NCBI RefSeq assembly: GCF_001263205.1
Contig: NZ_CP012333.1
Coordinates: 1,426,001-1,490,000 of the forward strand
Length of the DNA stretch: 64,000 bases
Source: Labilithrix luteola
Lineage (GTDB): Bacteria > Myxococcota_A > Polyangia > Polyangiales > Polyangiaceae
Reading direction: 5' to 3'
In this document: one piece after another, positions 15,514 to 25,663 of the stretch
Layout: each line of letters starts with the position of its first letter
How positions within the stretch are numbered: the stretch's first letter is position 1
Notes under the pieces: model-generated
Database searches by the model: none
What the model was told of the DNA's origin: nothing
Seen by the model: only the letters and a program-made list of their open reading frames with translations
Made by a program: the position numbers and the translations under genes

Positions 15514-17232
15514 ATGAACGAAGTGGGGCCGACGACGAGCTTCCCCACGCCCGGGCGGCCATTCGGCCGCTACTTCGTCGAGGCCGCCGTCGCGCGCGGA
15601 GGAATGGGCGCAGTCTTTCGCGTGGACGACCCCACGCTGCGGCGTCGCGTCGCCATCAAGGTCCTTCGCAACGACGTTCCGGCGGACACCGACGACCTCC
15701 CTCGCTTCGTGCGCGAGGCGCGCATCGCCGCCCAGCTCACCCATCCCAACATCGTCGTCATCTACGAAGTCGGCGACGTTTTGGGCGTTCCCTTCATCGC
15801 CATGGAGTGGATCGAGGGCAAATCGTTCTCCCTGTGCCTCCGTCAGGGGATGCCCTTCGACGAGCGCGTTCGCATCCTCGGCGAGGTCGCAACGGCGCTC
15901 GCGTTCGCGCACGATCGCGGCGTTGTCCATCGCGACGTGAAGCCCTCGAACATCCTGGTCGACGGACGCGGTCGCTCGAAGCTCGTCGACTTCGGAATCG
16001 CGCGTCTGAGTGCAATTGGCTCCGAAAACACCACGCAGTTCACCACACGCGAAGGCCTGATCCTCGGAACGCCTTCCTACATGGCGCCCGAGCAGATGGC
16101 GACCTCACGTGTGACGAGCGCCGCCGACCAGTTCGCATGGGGCGTCGTCGCCTACGAGGCGCTTGCCGGCGAGCATCCTCGACATCGCGCCGGGCCGTCT
16201 TTTCCATTCCAAGGGACGGCGGATCAGATGTGGAACCTGCAGGTTCCGCCCGCGCTTGTCGAAGTCGTCCGACGTGCCATGGCCCTCGATCCGGCGTCGC
16301 GCTTCCCCACCACGCGCGCCCTCGCGGAGGCGTGGGACCGCGCAGCGCGCGGAGCGCCTCCAACGTCGACCATCGCCGAGCGTCGAGGAGGGCGCTACGT
16401 CGTCACGCACGACACGAACGTCGGCAACGCGACGAACGCGACGAACGCGACGAATGCCGGATTGGGTCATCGAGCACCTGTGGCACCGAACGCTCCTGCC
16501 ACGCTGGTCGACCCGCCGTTCGCTCACCTGCATACCAGCGCCCCCGCGTTCGCGCCCGACACGAGCGCAACGGAGAGAGAGAAGCACGAGAAACGGATTC
16601 GAGCGTTCACGGTCAGCGCGCTCGTCGTCGTCGCGCTCGGCGGCATCGCGGCGAGCGCAGCCCTGTTCGTTCGGTTGCGCACGGTCCAGTCGATCCCCAC
16701 GAGTGCCTCTTCGACGGGCGGCATGACGACCGACGCCCCCGCCTCCGCGTCGGCTGCTCCGAGCCCGCCTCCGTCTGCAGCGTCCGCCACGCCGAGCGCG
16801 TCCGCCCCCGCCGCTCCCAGCGCGTCTGCACGAGCGGCCACCACGCCCAAACGCAATAATGCCGCCGGTGCCGGTCCCCTCGGCGGACATTGCCTCTGCA
16901 TGCCCGTTCGCTACGAGCCGGATCACGGCGGCTCCAACTCGTTCTGTCCCGTTCCCCCCAAGCTTGGACGATGCGTCAATCGCGGCGAGGCCGTGTGTGC
17001 TCCCTCCGTGCCCCCCGAACATTGTAGCGACTACATTCTCATGACGGCCCCGCTCGACTCGGCATGCTCGGGCGTCAACGTCGAAGGAACGCCAAGGAAC
17101 GGCTTCATCGTCAGAAACTGCGGAGTCGAAGCGTTGACCTTCGCGGGCCCCACGGGGACACCGTGCACGGCCTACACCGATACCGGCCGTCTCACGACCG
17201 GCATCGTCGACTGCAACGACGGCAAGCGCTGA
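15514..17232 (+). CDS. Transmembrane Ser/Thr kinase with Cys-rich extracytoplasmic domain
   Basis: The 572-residue kinase is complete: ARGGMGAVFRV (27-37), VAIKVL (46-51), HRDVKPSN (139-146), DFG (159-161) and APEQM (191-195). A flexible region at about 280-360 contains a short NAT-repeat. The transmembrane helix is at 363-387 (AFTVSALVVVALGGIAASAA). An Ala/Ser/Pro-rich stalk follows, then a domain of about 115 residues outside the membrane with ten Cys (HCLCMPVRYEP, CVNRGEAVCAP, HCSDY, NCGVEA), likely a disulfide-bonded sensor. The ATG at 15514 is chosen because it is followed directly by the kinase fold. It lies 22 nt after the Tad-locus FHA gene and ends exactly where the convergent sigma-54 activator gene ends, so it may control that activator or the pilus. 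Confidence 0.9.
   Translation: MNEVGPTTSFPTPGRPFGRYFVEAAVARGGMGAVFRVDDPTLRRRVAIKVLRNDVPADTDDLPRFVREARIAAQLTHPNIVVIYEVGDVLGVPFIAMEWIEGKSFSLCLRQGMPFDERVRILGEVATALAFAHDRGVVHRDVKPSNILVDGRGRSKLVDFGIARLSAIGSENTTQFTTREGLILGTPSYMAPEQMATSRVTSAADQFAWGVVAYEALAGEHPRHRAGPSFPFQGTADQMWNLQVPPALVEVVRRAMALDPASRFPTTRALAEAWDRAARGAPPTSTIAERRGGRYVVTHDTNVGNATNATNATNAGLGHRAPVAPNAPATLVDPPFAHLHTSAPAFAPDTSATEREKHEKRIRAFTVSALVVVALGGIAASAALFVRLRTVQSIPTSASSTGGMTTDAPASASAAPSPPPSAASATPSASAPAAPSASARAATTPKRNNAAGAGPLGGHCLCMPVRYEPDHGGSNSFCPVPPKLGRCVNRGEAVCAPSVPPEHCSDYILMTAPLDSACSGVNVEGTPRNGFIVRNCGVEALTFAGPTGTPCTAYTDTGRLTTGIVDCNDGKR
16426..16452 (+). repeat. Three tandem copies of a 9-bp unit encoding Asn-Ala-Thr
   Basis: AACGCGACG occurs three times in a row inside the juxtamembrane linker of the kinase gene, giving NATNATNAT in the protein. 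It is in frame, so slippage would change linker length without breaking the gene. A fourth degenerate unit (AATGCC) follows. Confidence 0.9.
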
Positions 17233-18639
<1,407 letters not shown>

Positions 18640-18836
18640 TTGGCCCGATCTTATCCCGGAGGGGCATCTTCGCGCGAAGAAGAAGAACCGAGGTCGGGAT
18701 ACCTCGTCGTGACCCGGTGTCGCCTTGTTCTGCGGTGGCCGCGTGCGAACCCTTGGACCGATTGCGATCCGCCCGACGAGGACACCAAGTGACGCGGAGA
18801 CGTCGCCCCGTCCGGACGGTCGCGAAAGGGAGGTGG

Positions 18837-19964
18837 ATGATGAATTTGCGAAGGAACGTGGTCCCGGTCGTTCTCGTGCTCGCGCTTGGCCTCGGAGTGG
18901 GATTCGGGGCCTGGTCCTGCAGCTCGGGCAGTGAGTCCTCGCAGGGCTATCCGACGCCCACGCCGACCCCTACGCCGACCCCTACACCCGCGGGCGTGCA
19001 GAGCACGAACGTCGTGCCGTTGATCGGGACTCAAAACAATCCCGATGTCGTCAATGCTTGGGGTCTTGCCTTCAACGATGTGGCCGGCCCCGCTTGGATC
19101 GCCGACAACGGCACGGGTAAGTCGAGCGTCTACGACGTCAACAGCGCGCTCGTGCTCACGGTCACCATTCCTGGGGCCGCGGGCTCTCCGAAGTCGAGGC
19201 CGACGGGCATCGTCTTCAACCCCAACGCGACGCCGTTCCTTGGCGACGCCTTCATCTTCGGGAGCGAAGACGGCGCGATCTCGGGCTGGCAGCTCTCGAG
19301 TGGTCAGACGGCTGTGGTGCGCATCGACAACTCCGGCGCCAAGGCCGTCTACAAGGGTGTGACGGTGGCGACCGTGGCCGGTGCTGGAAGGCTCTACGCC
19401 GCGAACTTCAACGCTGGTACGGTCGAAGTGTACGACCAGAACTACAAGCCGGTGACGCTCGCCGCGGGCGCCTTCACCGACCCGAACCTTCCCGCGGGCT
19501 ATGCGCCGTTCAACGTCAAGACGCTCGGCCCCAAGGTGTACGTCACCTACGCCGTGCAGGATCCGGCAAAGCAAGTCGATGTGCCGGGCCCCGGTAGCGG
19601 CGTGGTCGACGCCTACGATCTGAACGGTGTGTTCCTGGGGCGAATCGTCTCGAACGGCGCGGGGCTGAACGCACCGTGGGGCATCACCATCACGCCTCCT
19701 GCCTTCGGCCAGATCCCGAATCACCTGCTGGTCGGCAACTTCGGCGACGGTACCGTCAGCGTCTACGGCATCGATCCGACAGGCCTGATCGCGACGGACC
19801 AAGGCAAGCTGGTCGACGCCAACAAGAACGCCATCGTCATTCAGGGCCTCTGGGCGCTCGAATTCCCAGGCAGTGTGGGCGGATTCAACCCGGCCCAGCT
19901 GTATTTCACGGCGGGTCCGAACGGCGGGCAGACCGGAGCGTACGGCCGCATCGATCTGCTCTGA
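18837..19964 (+). CDS. TIGR03118-family secreted lipoprotein
   Basis: The 375-residue protein (ATG at 18837, or the adjacent in-frame ATG at 18840, after GGGAGG) has a signal sequence ending in a Cys (GAWSCSSG), then a (Thr-Pro)6 spacer. A beta-propeller-like domain follows with phrases typical of TIGR03118: VNAWGLAFNDVAGPAWIADN, RPTGIVFNP, LYAANFNAGTVEVYD, LLVGNFGDGTVSVYG, LWALEFPG and GRIDLL at the end. The family is widespread in soil bacteria and has no assigned function. The protein should be anchored outside the cell. It is divergent from the sigma-54 activator across about 197 nt. Confidence 0.85.
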   Translation: MMNLRRNVVPVVLVLALGLGVGFGAWSCSSGSESSQGYPTPTPTPTPTPTPAGVQSTNVVPLIGTQNNPDVVNAWGLAFNDVAGPAWIADNGTGKSSVYDVNSALVLTVTIPGAAGSPKSRPTGIVFNPNATPFLGDAFIFGSEDGAISGWQLSSGQTAVVRIDNSGAKAVYKGVTVATVAGAGRLYAANFNAGTVEVYDQNYKPVTLAAGAFTDPNLPAGYAPFNVKTLGPKVYVTYAVQDPAKQVDVPGPGSGVVDAYDLNGVFLGRIVSNGAGLNAPWGITITPPAFGQIPNHLLVGNFGDGTVSVYGIDPTGLIATDQGKLVDANKNAIVIQGLWALEFPGSVGGFNPAQLYFTAGPNGGQTGAYGRIDLL

Positions 19965-20022
19965 GGTCCGACGCGAGCCTGCAGCGTGGGGCGGGCGCGT
20001 ATGCTAGGTCTTCGTCCTCGAC

Positions 20023-20895
20023 ATGCCTGGCGTACACGCTCGTCCCACGTCGCATTGGCTTCGGTTGCTCAAGAAGCGTCGGGAGCGCATGTACGACGAG
20101 GCGCTCGATCTGACGAAGCCCATCGTCTGGAGTAGCCCCGAGGAGCAGAACGGCGCGATCGCCTTCTTCAACGCGGCCTTCCGCGCGGAGGAGTCGGGGC
20201 TTCGCCAGGCGCACGAGATCGCCGGTGAGGTCGAGAGCTGGGACCCGGAGTTTGCGGAGGCCCTTCGTCTCTACGGCGACGAGGAGGGCTGGCATCGCGA
20301 GCTCCTCACCGAGTTCCTCGCCTACATCGGCGGCGAGATTCGGCCCATGGGGCCCACCACGCGAACGTTCTATCGCCTCTACGCTCGAGCCAAGCGCCAC
20401 GAGACGATCGTGCTCACGAACCTCATGTTCGAGACGATCGGCGCCACCACCTACCGCCTCGCCTTGCGCACGGCCAAGCAGCACCCGGCGATTCGCCAGA
20501 TGCTGACCATTCTCACGCGCGACGAGTCGTTCCACGTTCCGCTGAACGCCCACTTCCTGCGGCGCGTCCTCGAGCGCTCCGATCCGAGCGCGATGCCGCG
20601 GCTCCGGCGCCTCTACCACGGGCTCACGGCGAGCCTCATGGCCTCCGCGGCCGCGAGCAGGCGGCGCACGAAGGTGTTCGACAACATCTCCTTCAACACG
20701 CTCTCGCGCGCGTACGCCGAGCAGCTCGGCAAGCTGTTCGTGCACGCCGACGATCTCGGCTTCAAGCCTTCACGGCTGCTCCTCGCCACCGTGGGCCTGC
20801 GCCGTTCGGACCTGAGGGGCGGCTCCGACGTGCTCTCGGTCGAAGCCGCCGAGCGCGCCGCAGACCGCGCGAACGTGGTCGTCGAAGCGCTCTGA
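20023..20895 (+). CDS. Ferritin-like diiron protein
   Basis: The 290-residue helical protein carries diiron ligand motifs in the expected order: FRAEESGLRQAHEIAG near 54, YGDEEGWHRELL near 84-95, then NLMFETIGATTYR and TRDESFHVPLNAHFL. This E, ExxH, E, ExxH spacing is that of ferritin-like oxygenases and of the AurF-type N-oxygenase group; which one is not decidable by eye. The first 22 residues are basic. An alternative start at 20089 (MYDEALDLTKP) would remove them. It has no operon partner; the gene behind it is convergent with a 4-nt gap. Confidence 0.7.
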   Translation: MPGVHARPTSHWLRLLKKRRERMYDEALDLTKPIVWSSPEEQNGAIAFFNAAFRAEESGLRQAHEIAGEVESWDPEFAEALRLYGDEEGWHRELLTEFLAYIGGEIRPMGPTTRTFYRLYARAKRHETIVLTNLMFETIGATTYRLALRTAKQHPAIRQMLTILTRDESFHVPLNAHFLRRVLERSDPSAMPRLRRLYHGLTASLMASAAASRRRTKVFDNISFNTLSRAYAEQLGKLFVHADDLGFKPSRLLLATVGLRRSDLRGGSDVLSVEAAERAADRANVVVEAL

Positions 20896-20899
20896 TCGG

Positions 20900-21898
20900 C
20901 TAGTGCGGCGGGGCCGTCGGGGCGCAGGTCGACACACCGGCGCCGACGATACGGCCCACGTTGCCCACGTCTTCTTTGACGACTTCGATGCTGTTGTCGC
21001 CGCTCGCCGCGAGGCGCGTCACCGTCGACGGGACGTCACCCGGCGAGGTGTAGAACCAGAAGTCGCCGCCCCAGAAGGAGAACGCCCAGGCCTGGCCCGT
21101 GAAGACGCCCTCGAGGTCGACGCCGTTCGAGGTGGCTCCCTTCGCCTTGTCGATGCTCGCCAGCGTGGCGTTGGGGAAGGTGGTGAAGAAGCCGAACAGC
21201 TTGCCCTCGCCCGTTCCGGTGAGCTCGGCGCCCATACCGCGAAGGTCGCCGCTGTAGTTGCCGAGGGGCGTCAGCTCGAACGTCGCGAGATCGATCTTGG
21301 CGAGCCCCTGTCCTTCTCCGAGGCCCTCGATGCCCGCGACGTAGAGTGTCTCGTCTTCGGAGCCCGCGGAGTTCGACGCGAAGGCCATGCCGAAGCGTCC
21401 GAAGCCGTGCTGACCGGGCTGGAAATCCGTCGGTTTGCAGCTCGCGTCCTTCGTGCTCACCTTGAAGAGAGAACCGTCGGAGAAGTTCACCCACGCCGTG
21501 CCCGAGCGGTCGACGGCCATCGAGTTGGGCGTTGCGCCACTCGAGGGGCAATCGAGCTCGCCGATCTCCTTGAACGCGAGCTTGTCGGGCGCAAAGCTGT
21601 AGAGCACGTTTTCGGCGCTCACGACGTAGACCAGCTTGGCGGCGTCGCTGCAGTTGCCCTGCGAACCGGCCCCACCGTCACCGGTCGTGCCGTTGCCGAG
21701 CGTGCCTCCTCCGGTGTTCCCCGTGGAATTGCCGCCATCCGCCGACGGGCTCTTCGGGTTCGAGTCGTAGCCGTCGAGCGAACGATCCGTGCTGCCGCTG
21801 CAACCAGCTGCGCCCACCGCGCCCACCGTCATCGCCGAAAGAGCAGCAAGGAGAAGTGCCGTCCCGCCCGACCGAAGCCCGAAAAAACGCATGCGCAT
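20900..21898 (-). CDS. Putative lipoprotein with beta-propeller-like repeats
   Basis: The 332-residue protein has a signal peptide ending in a lipobox-like segment (GAAGCSGS), a Ser/Gly/Asp-rich linker (GGNSTGNTGGGTLGNGT) and a globular part. The phrases LVYVVSAENVLYSFAPD, MAVDRSGTAWVNFSDGSLFK and GMAFASNS suggest a propeller reading like NHL/SMP-type domains. Myxobacterial genomes carry many such surface lipoproteins without known function. The upstream 99 nt separate it from the ABC1 kinase gene, which runs in the same direction and ends first. No catalytic residues are evident. Confidence 0.65.
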   Translation of the reverse strand: MRMRFFGLRSGGTALLLAALSAMTVGAVGAAGCSGSTDRSLDGYDSNPKSPSADGGNSTGNTGGGTLGNGTTGDGGAGSQGNCSDAAKLVYVVSAENVLYSFAPDKLAFKEIGELDCPSSGATPNSMAVDRSGTAWVNFSDGSLFKVSTKDASCKPTDFQPGQHGFGRFGMAFASNSAGSEDETLYVAGIEGLGEGQGLAKIDLATFELTPLGNYSGDLRGMGAELTGTGEGKLFGFFTTFPNATLASIDKAKGATSNGVDLEGVFTGQAWAFSFWGGDFWFYTSPGDVPSTVTRLAASGDNSIEVVKEDVGNVGRIVGAGVSTCAPTAPPH

Positions 21899-21997
21899 GT
21901 CTTACGTGGGCTCGAGCCGAAGGCCAGTCGTCGTTGGGTCTCAAGGTGTCGGAAAGTGCCATGCGGCCTACGGGCCTCACCTGTCGACGCCCAGGCT

Positions 21998-23293
21998 TCA
22001 GCCCTCGGGCGGCAGGAAACTCGTTTCCAACGCCGCGAAGTCGACCTCTACGTCGAGCCGCGCCATGACCGAGTAGAAGCCGAATTGCAGCCGGTTCATG
22101 AAGAGCATCTCGGGCGGCATCGGGAAGATCTCGGCGTCCGGGACCTTCCGGGCCGCGAGCGCCATCGTCTTCAGCTTCTCGACGAGTTCTGCCGCGTAGC
22201 GCCGCTCGATGCGATAGGGCGACGCGAAGAGCGGCTCGAAGCAAAAGCGTGTGTAGAGGATGGCGAGCCTCTCGAGCTCTCCGGGTTTGGTCCGTAGCAA
22301 TTCGGTGACGCCGCGCGCGAAGGCCGCCTCGTCCCGCGCGATGGCCGCACGATGCATCGCGCGTGCGAGCGGACGGTTTCGTTCGGGCAACACCTGGACG
22401 CACCCGTAGTCGAGGAACGCCACCTGGCCGTCTTCCTGGAACAGGTAGTTGCCCGGGTGCGGGTCCGCATTGAGCATCCCGCCGAGGAGGTTGCCCTTGA
22501 ACACGTAGCGCCAGAGCGTCTCCGCCCATGCGCGCCGTTCGGCTTCGCTCCTCACCATGGCGTCGTCGAAGGCGATGCCGCGAACGAACTCCGTCGTGAG
22601 AACGCAAAGGCTCGAGCGCTCCGCCACGACGCGCGGGATCCGGATCTTCGCTTCTCCCTCGTGCACATGCTGGAAGGCTCGAATGCGTTCGGCCTCCAGC
22701 GTGTAGTCGAGCTCCTCGAGGAAGCGGGCGCGAAGGATGGCAAGGTTGCCCTTCGTGTCGAAGCGTCGCGCGCCGACCATCGCGCCGAGCCCCTCGAGGA
22801 CGGACGCACTCGCCAGGTCGTTCTCGACGGCCTTGCGAATGCCAGGGTGCTGGACCTTCACCGCGACTTCGAAACCATCGACGTCGCTCCCGGCGAGACG
22901 AACGCGTGCACGATGCACCTGTCCGATCGACGCGCTGGCGATCGGCTCGTCCTCCCAAGCATCGAACAGGTGATCGAGCGGGGCCCCGAGGTCCTCTTCG
23001 ACCGTTCGCCGGATGTCGGCGCTGCTCGAGCGCGGCGCCTGCGACCGAAGCACCTTGAGCGAGGCCTCGAACGCATCCCGCTTGTCTTCCGGAACGAGCC
23101 CGTCGACGTAGCTCGCCATCTGACCGATCTTCGCGGCGAGCCCTCGGAGGTTGCCGAGCACCTCGGCGGCTTGGTCGGCGGCCGAGTCGTTCGAGCGCTT
23201 GAGGAGCGCGCTGGCCCCCGCACCGATGGCGAGCGCGCCGAGCTTGGCCATGCGTCCGAGTCGCCCGACGGGCACGTTCTTCTCGTTGCTCAA
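21998..23293 (-). CDS. ABC1/UbiB-family atypical kinase (AarF-like)
   Basis: The 431-residue protein has the family signatures: KIGQMASY (55-62, the KxGQ motif), an inserted Ala-rich loop region (SASIGQVHRA), VAVKVQHPGI, NADPHPGNYLF for the catalytic loop and FLDYGCVQV for the metal-binding Asp. UbiB/ABC1 proteins are ATPases or kinases linked to quinone or lipid handling. The ATG at 23293 follows CAACGAGAA and the fold begins near residue 30. The basic N-terminus lacks a transmembrane helix, and the usual C-terminal helices of UbiB are not evident, so it may be a soluble or peripheral member. Confidence 0.9.
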   Translation of the reverse strand: MSNEKNVPVGRLGRMAKLGALAIGAGASALLKRSNDSAADQAAEVLGNLRGLAAKIGQMASYVDGLVPEDKRDAFEASLKVLRSQAPRSSSADIRRTVEEDLGAPLDHLFDAWEDEPIASASIGQVHRARVRLAGSDVDGFEVAVKVQHPGIRKAVENDLASASVLEGLGAMVGARRFDTKGNLAILRARFLEELDYTLEAERIRAFQHVHEGEAKIRIPRVVAERSSLCVLTTEFVRGIAFDDAMVRSEAERRAWAETLWRYVFKGNLLGGMLNADPHPGNYLFQEDGQVAFLDYGCVQVLPERNRPLARAMHRAAIARDEAAFARGVTELLRTKPGELERLAILYTRFCFEPLFASPYRIERRYAAELVEKLKTMALAARKVPDAEIFPMPPEMLFMNRLQFGFYSVMARLDVEVDFAALETSFLPPEG

Positions 23294-23331
23294 AGCGCGG
23301 GCGGATCTAGCATACCGCGCGCGCCTCGCCG

Positions 23332-23706
23332 TCAGGGCCGGGCGATGCCGCCTGGCGCGACCACGAGAAACGTCGTTTCCTCGACCGCGAAGCCTTCGTG
23401 CACTTCGCCGACGGGAGCGAAAAAGTACTCTCCCGCCGAGAGCGTCGCATCGGGCTGAGGCTCGTTCGACGCGTCGACGCGCCGATCGATGCGCAGCTTG
23501 CCCGTGAGAACGTAGGTCTCTTCGCCTCCCGGGTGTCCGTGGCGCTCGGCGCGCGCGCCTTCGCGCATGCGAACGAGGAAGGTGAGCCCTCCGTCCGGAT
23601 GAGCCCTGAGAACGCTGAGCTCCACCCCGGGCGTGCGCTCCACGAAGACGCGGCGCGGAGAGGACGAAGCCGATTTCGAACCGTCGTTTTGAAGTGTGGT
23701 GTTCAT
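23332..23706 (-). CDS. Cupin-domain protein
   Basis: The 124-residue protein is a single cupin. The first motif is HGHPGGEETYVLTGKLRI, with metal ligands His, His, Glu; the second is GEYFFAPVGEVHEGF, with the final His. This resembles the ChrR/anti-ECF-like and small cupin sensors. It is divergent from a LysR regulator across a gap of 72 nt with a 16-bp palindrome, and is therefore the likely target of that regulator. The substrate is unknown. Confidence 0.85.
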   Translation of the reverse strand: MNTTLQNDGSKSASSSPRRVFVERTPGVELSVLRAHPDGGLTFLVRMREGARAERHGHPGGEETYVLTGKLRIDRRVDASNEPQPDATLSAGEYFFAPVGEVHEGFAVEETTFLVVAPGGIARP

Positions 23707-23754
23707 GACGAGAGGAACATGACGCTCTAGATTCGATGTGTAAAACTCATAGTT

Positions 23755-23770
23755 CTCATGAATTCATGAG
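23755..23770. promoter_or_regulatory. 16-bp perfect palindrome in the cupin/LysR divergent gap
   Basis: CTCATGAATTCATGAG is a perfect inverted repeat. It ends 8 nt before the lysR start codon and lies about 50 nt from the cupin start. The core TGAATTCA recalls the TGAA/TTCA half-sites of MetR, a LysR-type regulator, so it is a good candidate operator for autoregulation and control of the cupin gene. Confidence 0.55.
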
Positions 23771-23778
23771 GAACGCTC

Positions 23779-24717
23779 ATGTCCAACGCCATGCTCGAAG
23801 TTCGTCATCTCAGGCTCGTCCGTGCCATCGCCGAAGAAGGCGGAGCCACGCGCGCGGCCTCGCGACTCCACCTCACGCAGTCGGCCGTGAGCCATCAGCT
23901 CGCCGAGCTCGAGGGGCGCCTCGGCGTCGCCCTCTTCACACGCGTTCGACGTCAGCTCGTCCTCACGGCCGCCGGCGAGCGCCTGGTCGAAGCCGCACGC
24001 ACGATGCTCGGCGATCTCGCCCGCCTCGAACGCGAGCTGCATCGTGCAGGAACGCGCAAACGCGAGGTGCTTCGCCTGGTCGTCGAGTGCTTCACGTCGT
24101 ACCACTGGCTTCCGCCGATCGTCGCGCGGATCGCCGACGAGCATCCCCACGTGGAGGTGCGCATCGTCACCGAAGCCACACGCGAGCCCGTCGCCGCACT
24201 CCTCCGTGGCCAGATCGAGCTCGCCCTCGTCAGCTCGCCGGTGCGCGATCGCGAGCTCGTCTCGACGCCGCTCTTCGAAGACGAGTGGACCGTCATCATG
24301 GCCCCGTCGCATCGTCTGGCATCGCGCCCGCACGTGACGGCGAAAGAACTCGGCGCCGAGACGCTCTTCGCCCACGATGCGCCACGAAGCGACGTCGAGC
24401 GTCTCCGCGAGCTCATCGCCGCCGAGCGAGCGACGATGCCGCGCGTCGTCCTCGTTCCGCTGACGGACGCGCTCGTGGAGCTCGTGGCGGCGGGACTGGG
24501 CGTGGCCATCGTCTCCCGCTGGGCAATCGCTCCGTGGGAGCGGCGAGGCGAGATCGTCACGCGCCGCTTCACGCGTGAAGGCCTCGCCGAGCGATGGTCG
24601 GCCGTCTACCGCCGAGATGCCGAGCCGCGTCTGCCCCTCGCCCGGTTGACCGAGCTGCTCGCGGATGCGACCTTCGCCGCGCCGTCGCGTCGAAAGGTCA
24701 GCGGAGGCCGCCGCTGA
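23779..24717 (+). CDS. LysR-type transcriptional regulator, MetR-like
   Basis: The 312-residue protein has an N-terminal winged helix (LRLVRAIAEEGGATRAASRL with LTQSAVSHQLAELEGRLGVA) and a C-terminal periplasmic-binding-like effector domain (VVECFTSYHWLPPIVARIAD, GQIELALVSSPVRDRELVST). The effector half resembles MetR, the homocysteine-responsive regulator, in the sequence TSYHWLP. The start is at ATG 23779, with AGGAA about 8 nt upstream. The cupin gene is transcribed divergently and the SDR gene is convergent, overlapping its 3' end by 20 nt. Confidence 0.9.
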   Translation: MSNAMLEVRHLRLVRAIAEEGGATRAASRLHLTQSAVSHQLAELEGRLGVALFTRVRRQLVLTAAGERLVEAARTMLGDLARLERELHRAGTRKREVLRLVVECFTSYHWLPPIVARIADEHPHVEVRIVTEATREPVAALLRGQIELALVSSPVRDRELVSTPLFEDEWTVIMAPSHRLASRPHVTAKELGAETLFAHDAPRSDVERLRELIAAERATMPRVVLVPLTDALVELVAAGLGVAIVSRWAIAPWERRGEIVTRRFTREGLAERWSAVYRRDAEPRLPLARLTELLADATFAAPSRRKVSGGRR

Positions 24718-25441
24718 CGACGAGGATCTCGCCGGTCAGCCAAGCCGAGTCGTCCGAGGCGAGAAAGACGGCGGTGCCACCGAGATCTTCGGGCTTGCCG
24801 ATACGCCCCAGCGGCGTCGTGGCGACGAGGCTGTTCGTGAAGTCGCGATCGGCCATGTTCTTGAAGCCCTCCGTGGCCGTCACACCGGGGTTGAGCGAGT
24901 TCACACGAATCTTCCTCGGTCCGAGCTCGCGCGCGAGTACACCGGTGACACCGTTCAGCGCCATCTTCGACGCGATGTAGACGACCGAGTTCGGCGGCGT
25001 CGACTCGGTCGCCCCCGTACCGACGTTGATGATGCTTCCGCCTTCCGGTCCGAACAGCGGCAGTGCCTCACGAATGGCGAGCATCGGCCCGAGCACGTTC
25101 GTGTCGAACTGCGCGCGGTACTCGTCGACGGTCACGCCTTCGATCGGACCGAACCGATAGATCCCTGCGTTGTTCACGAGAACGTCCAGGCGGCCGAAGG
25201 TCTCGCGTATCGTGGCGAAGAGGCGCTTGACGTCGGCCTCCTTCGACATATCGGCTTGGACGGCGAGGGCCTTGCCACCGCTCGCTTCGATGGCGACGGC
25301 CGTGCGCTCGGCCCCTTCGCGATCGCCGCCGTAGCTGGCAACCACGCTCGCCCCCTCGGCTCCGAGCGCCCTGGCGATGGCGGCTCCGATTCCCTTCGAC
25401 GCGCCGGTGACGACCGCAACCTTACCCGTAAGCTTGCCCAT
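24698..25441 (-). CDS. Short-chain dehydrogenase/reductase
   Basis: The 247-residue classical SDR has the nucleotide loop TGASKGIG (13-20), NNAG near 89-92 and the active-site Tyr-Lys in YIASK (155-159), with a Ser at the usual position upstream (NVGTGATES region). Its closest relatives by phrase are 3-oxoacyl-ACP reductase/FabG-like and glucose dehydrogenase-like enzymes (VAVVTGASKGIGAAIARALG; WLTGEILVVSGG). The substrate is not determined. It overlaps the end of the LysR gene tail to tail. Upstream is a 222-nt region with no other gene. Confidence 0.9.
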   Translation of the reverse strand: MGKLTGKVAVVTGASKGIGAAIARALGAEGASVVASYGGDREGAERTAVAIEASGGKALAVQADMSKEADVKRLFATIRETFGRLDVLVNNAGIYRFGPIEGVTVDEYRAQFDTNVLGPMLAIREALPLFGPEGGSIINVGTGATESTPPNSVVYIASKMALNGVTGVLARELGPRKIRVNSLNPGVTATEGFKNMADRDFTNSLVATTPLGRIGKPEDLGGTAVFLASDDSAWLTGEILVVSGGLR

Positions 25442-25663
25442 CGTAGTCTCCTTGGGCGACCGCGTCCTTGTGCGCGCTCACCCGAACCTAGGGCCTCGTG
25501 CGTTGCAAACCGGGTTCCGAAGGCAGTGAGCCTGGACGTTCGAGAGCTGAAGGGCGACCTCGGCCGCGCTCTCGTGGAGCAACACGTCTCGGGGAGCTCG
25601 CCTGCGGCGGAGCCGCCGTGTCGAGCGCGGGAACTTCCCGGCCCGTCCGTTGTCTCGTGCTTC

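Noticed and set aside
20903..22297. Plus-strand frame over two minus-strand genes
   Set aside because: Covers 20900-21898 and part of 21998-23293 as a shadow; Arg/Glu-rich and without motifs.
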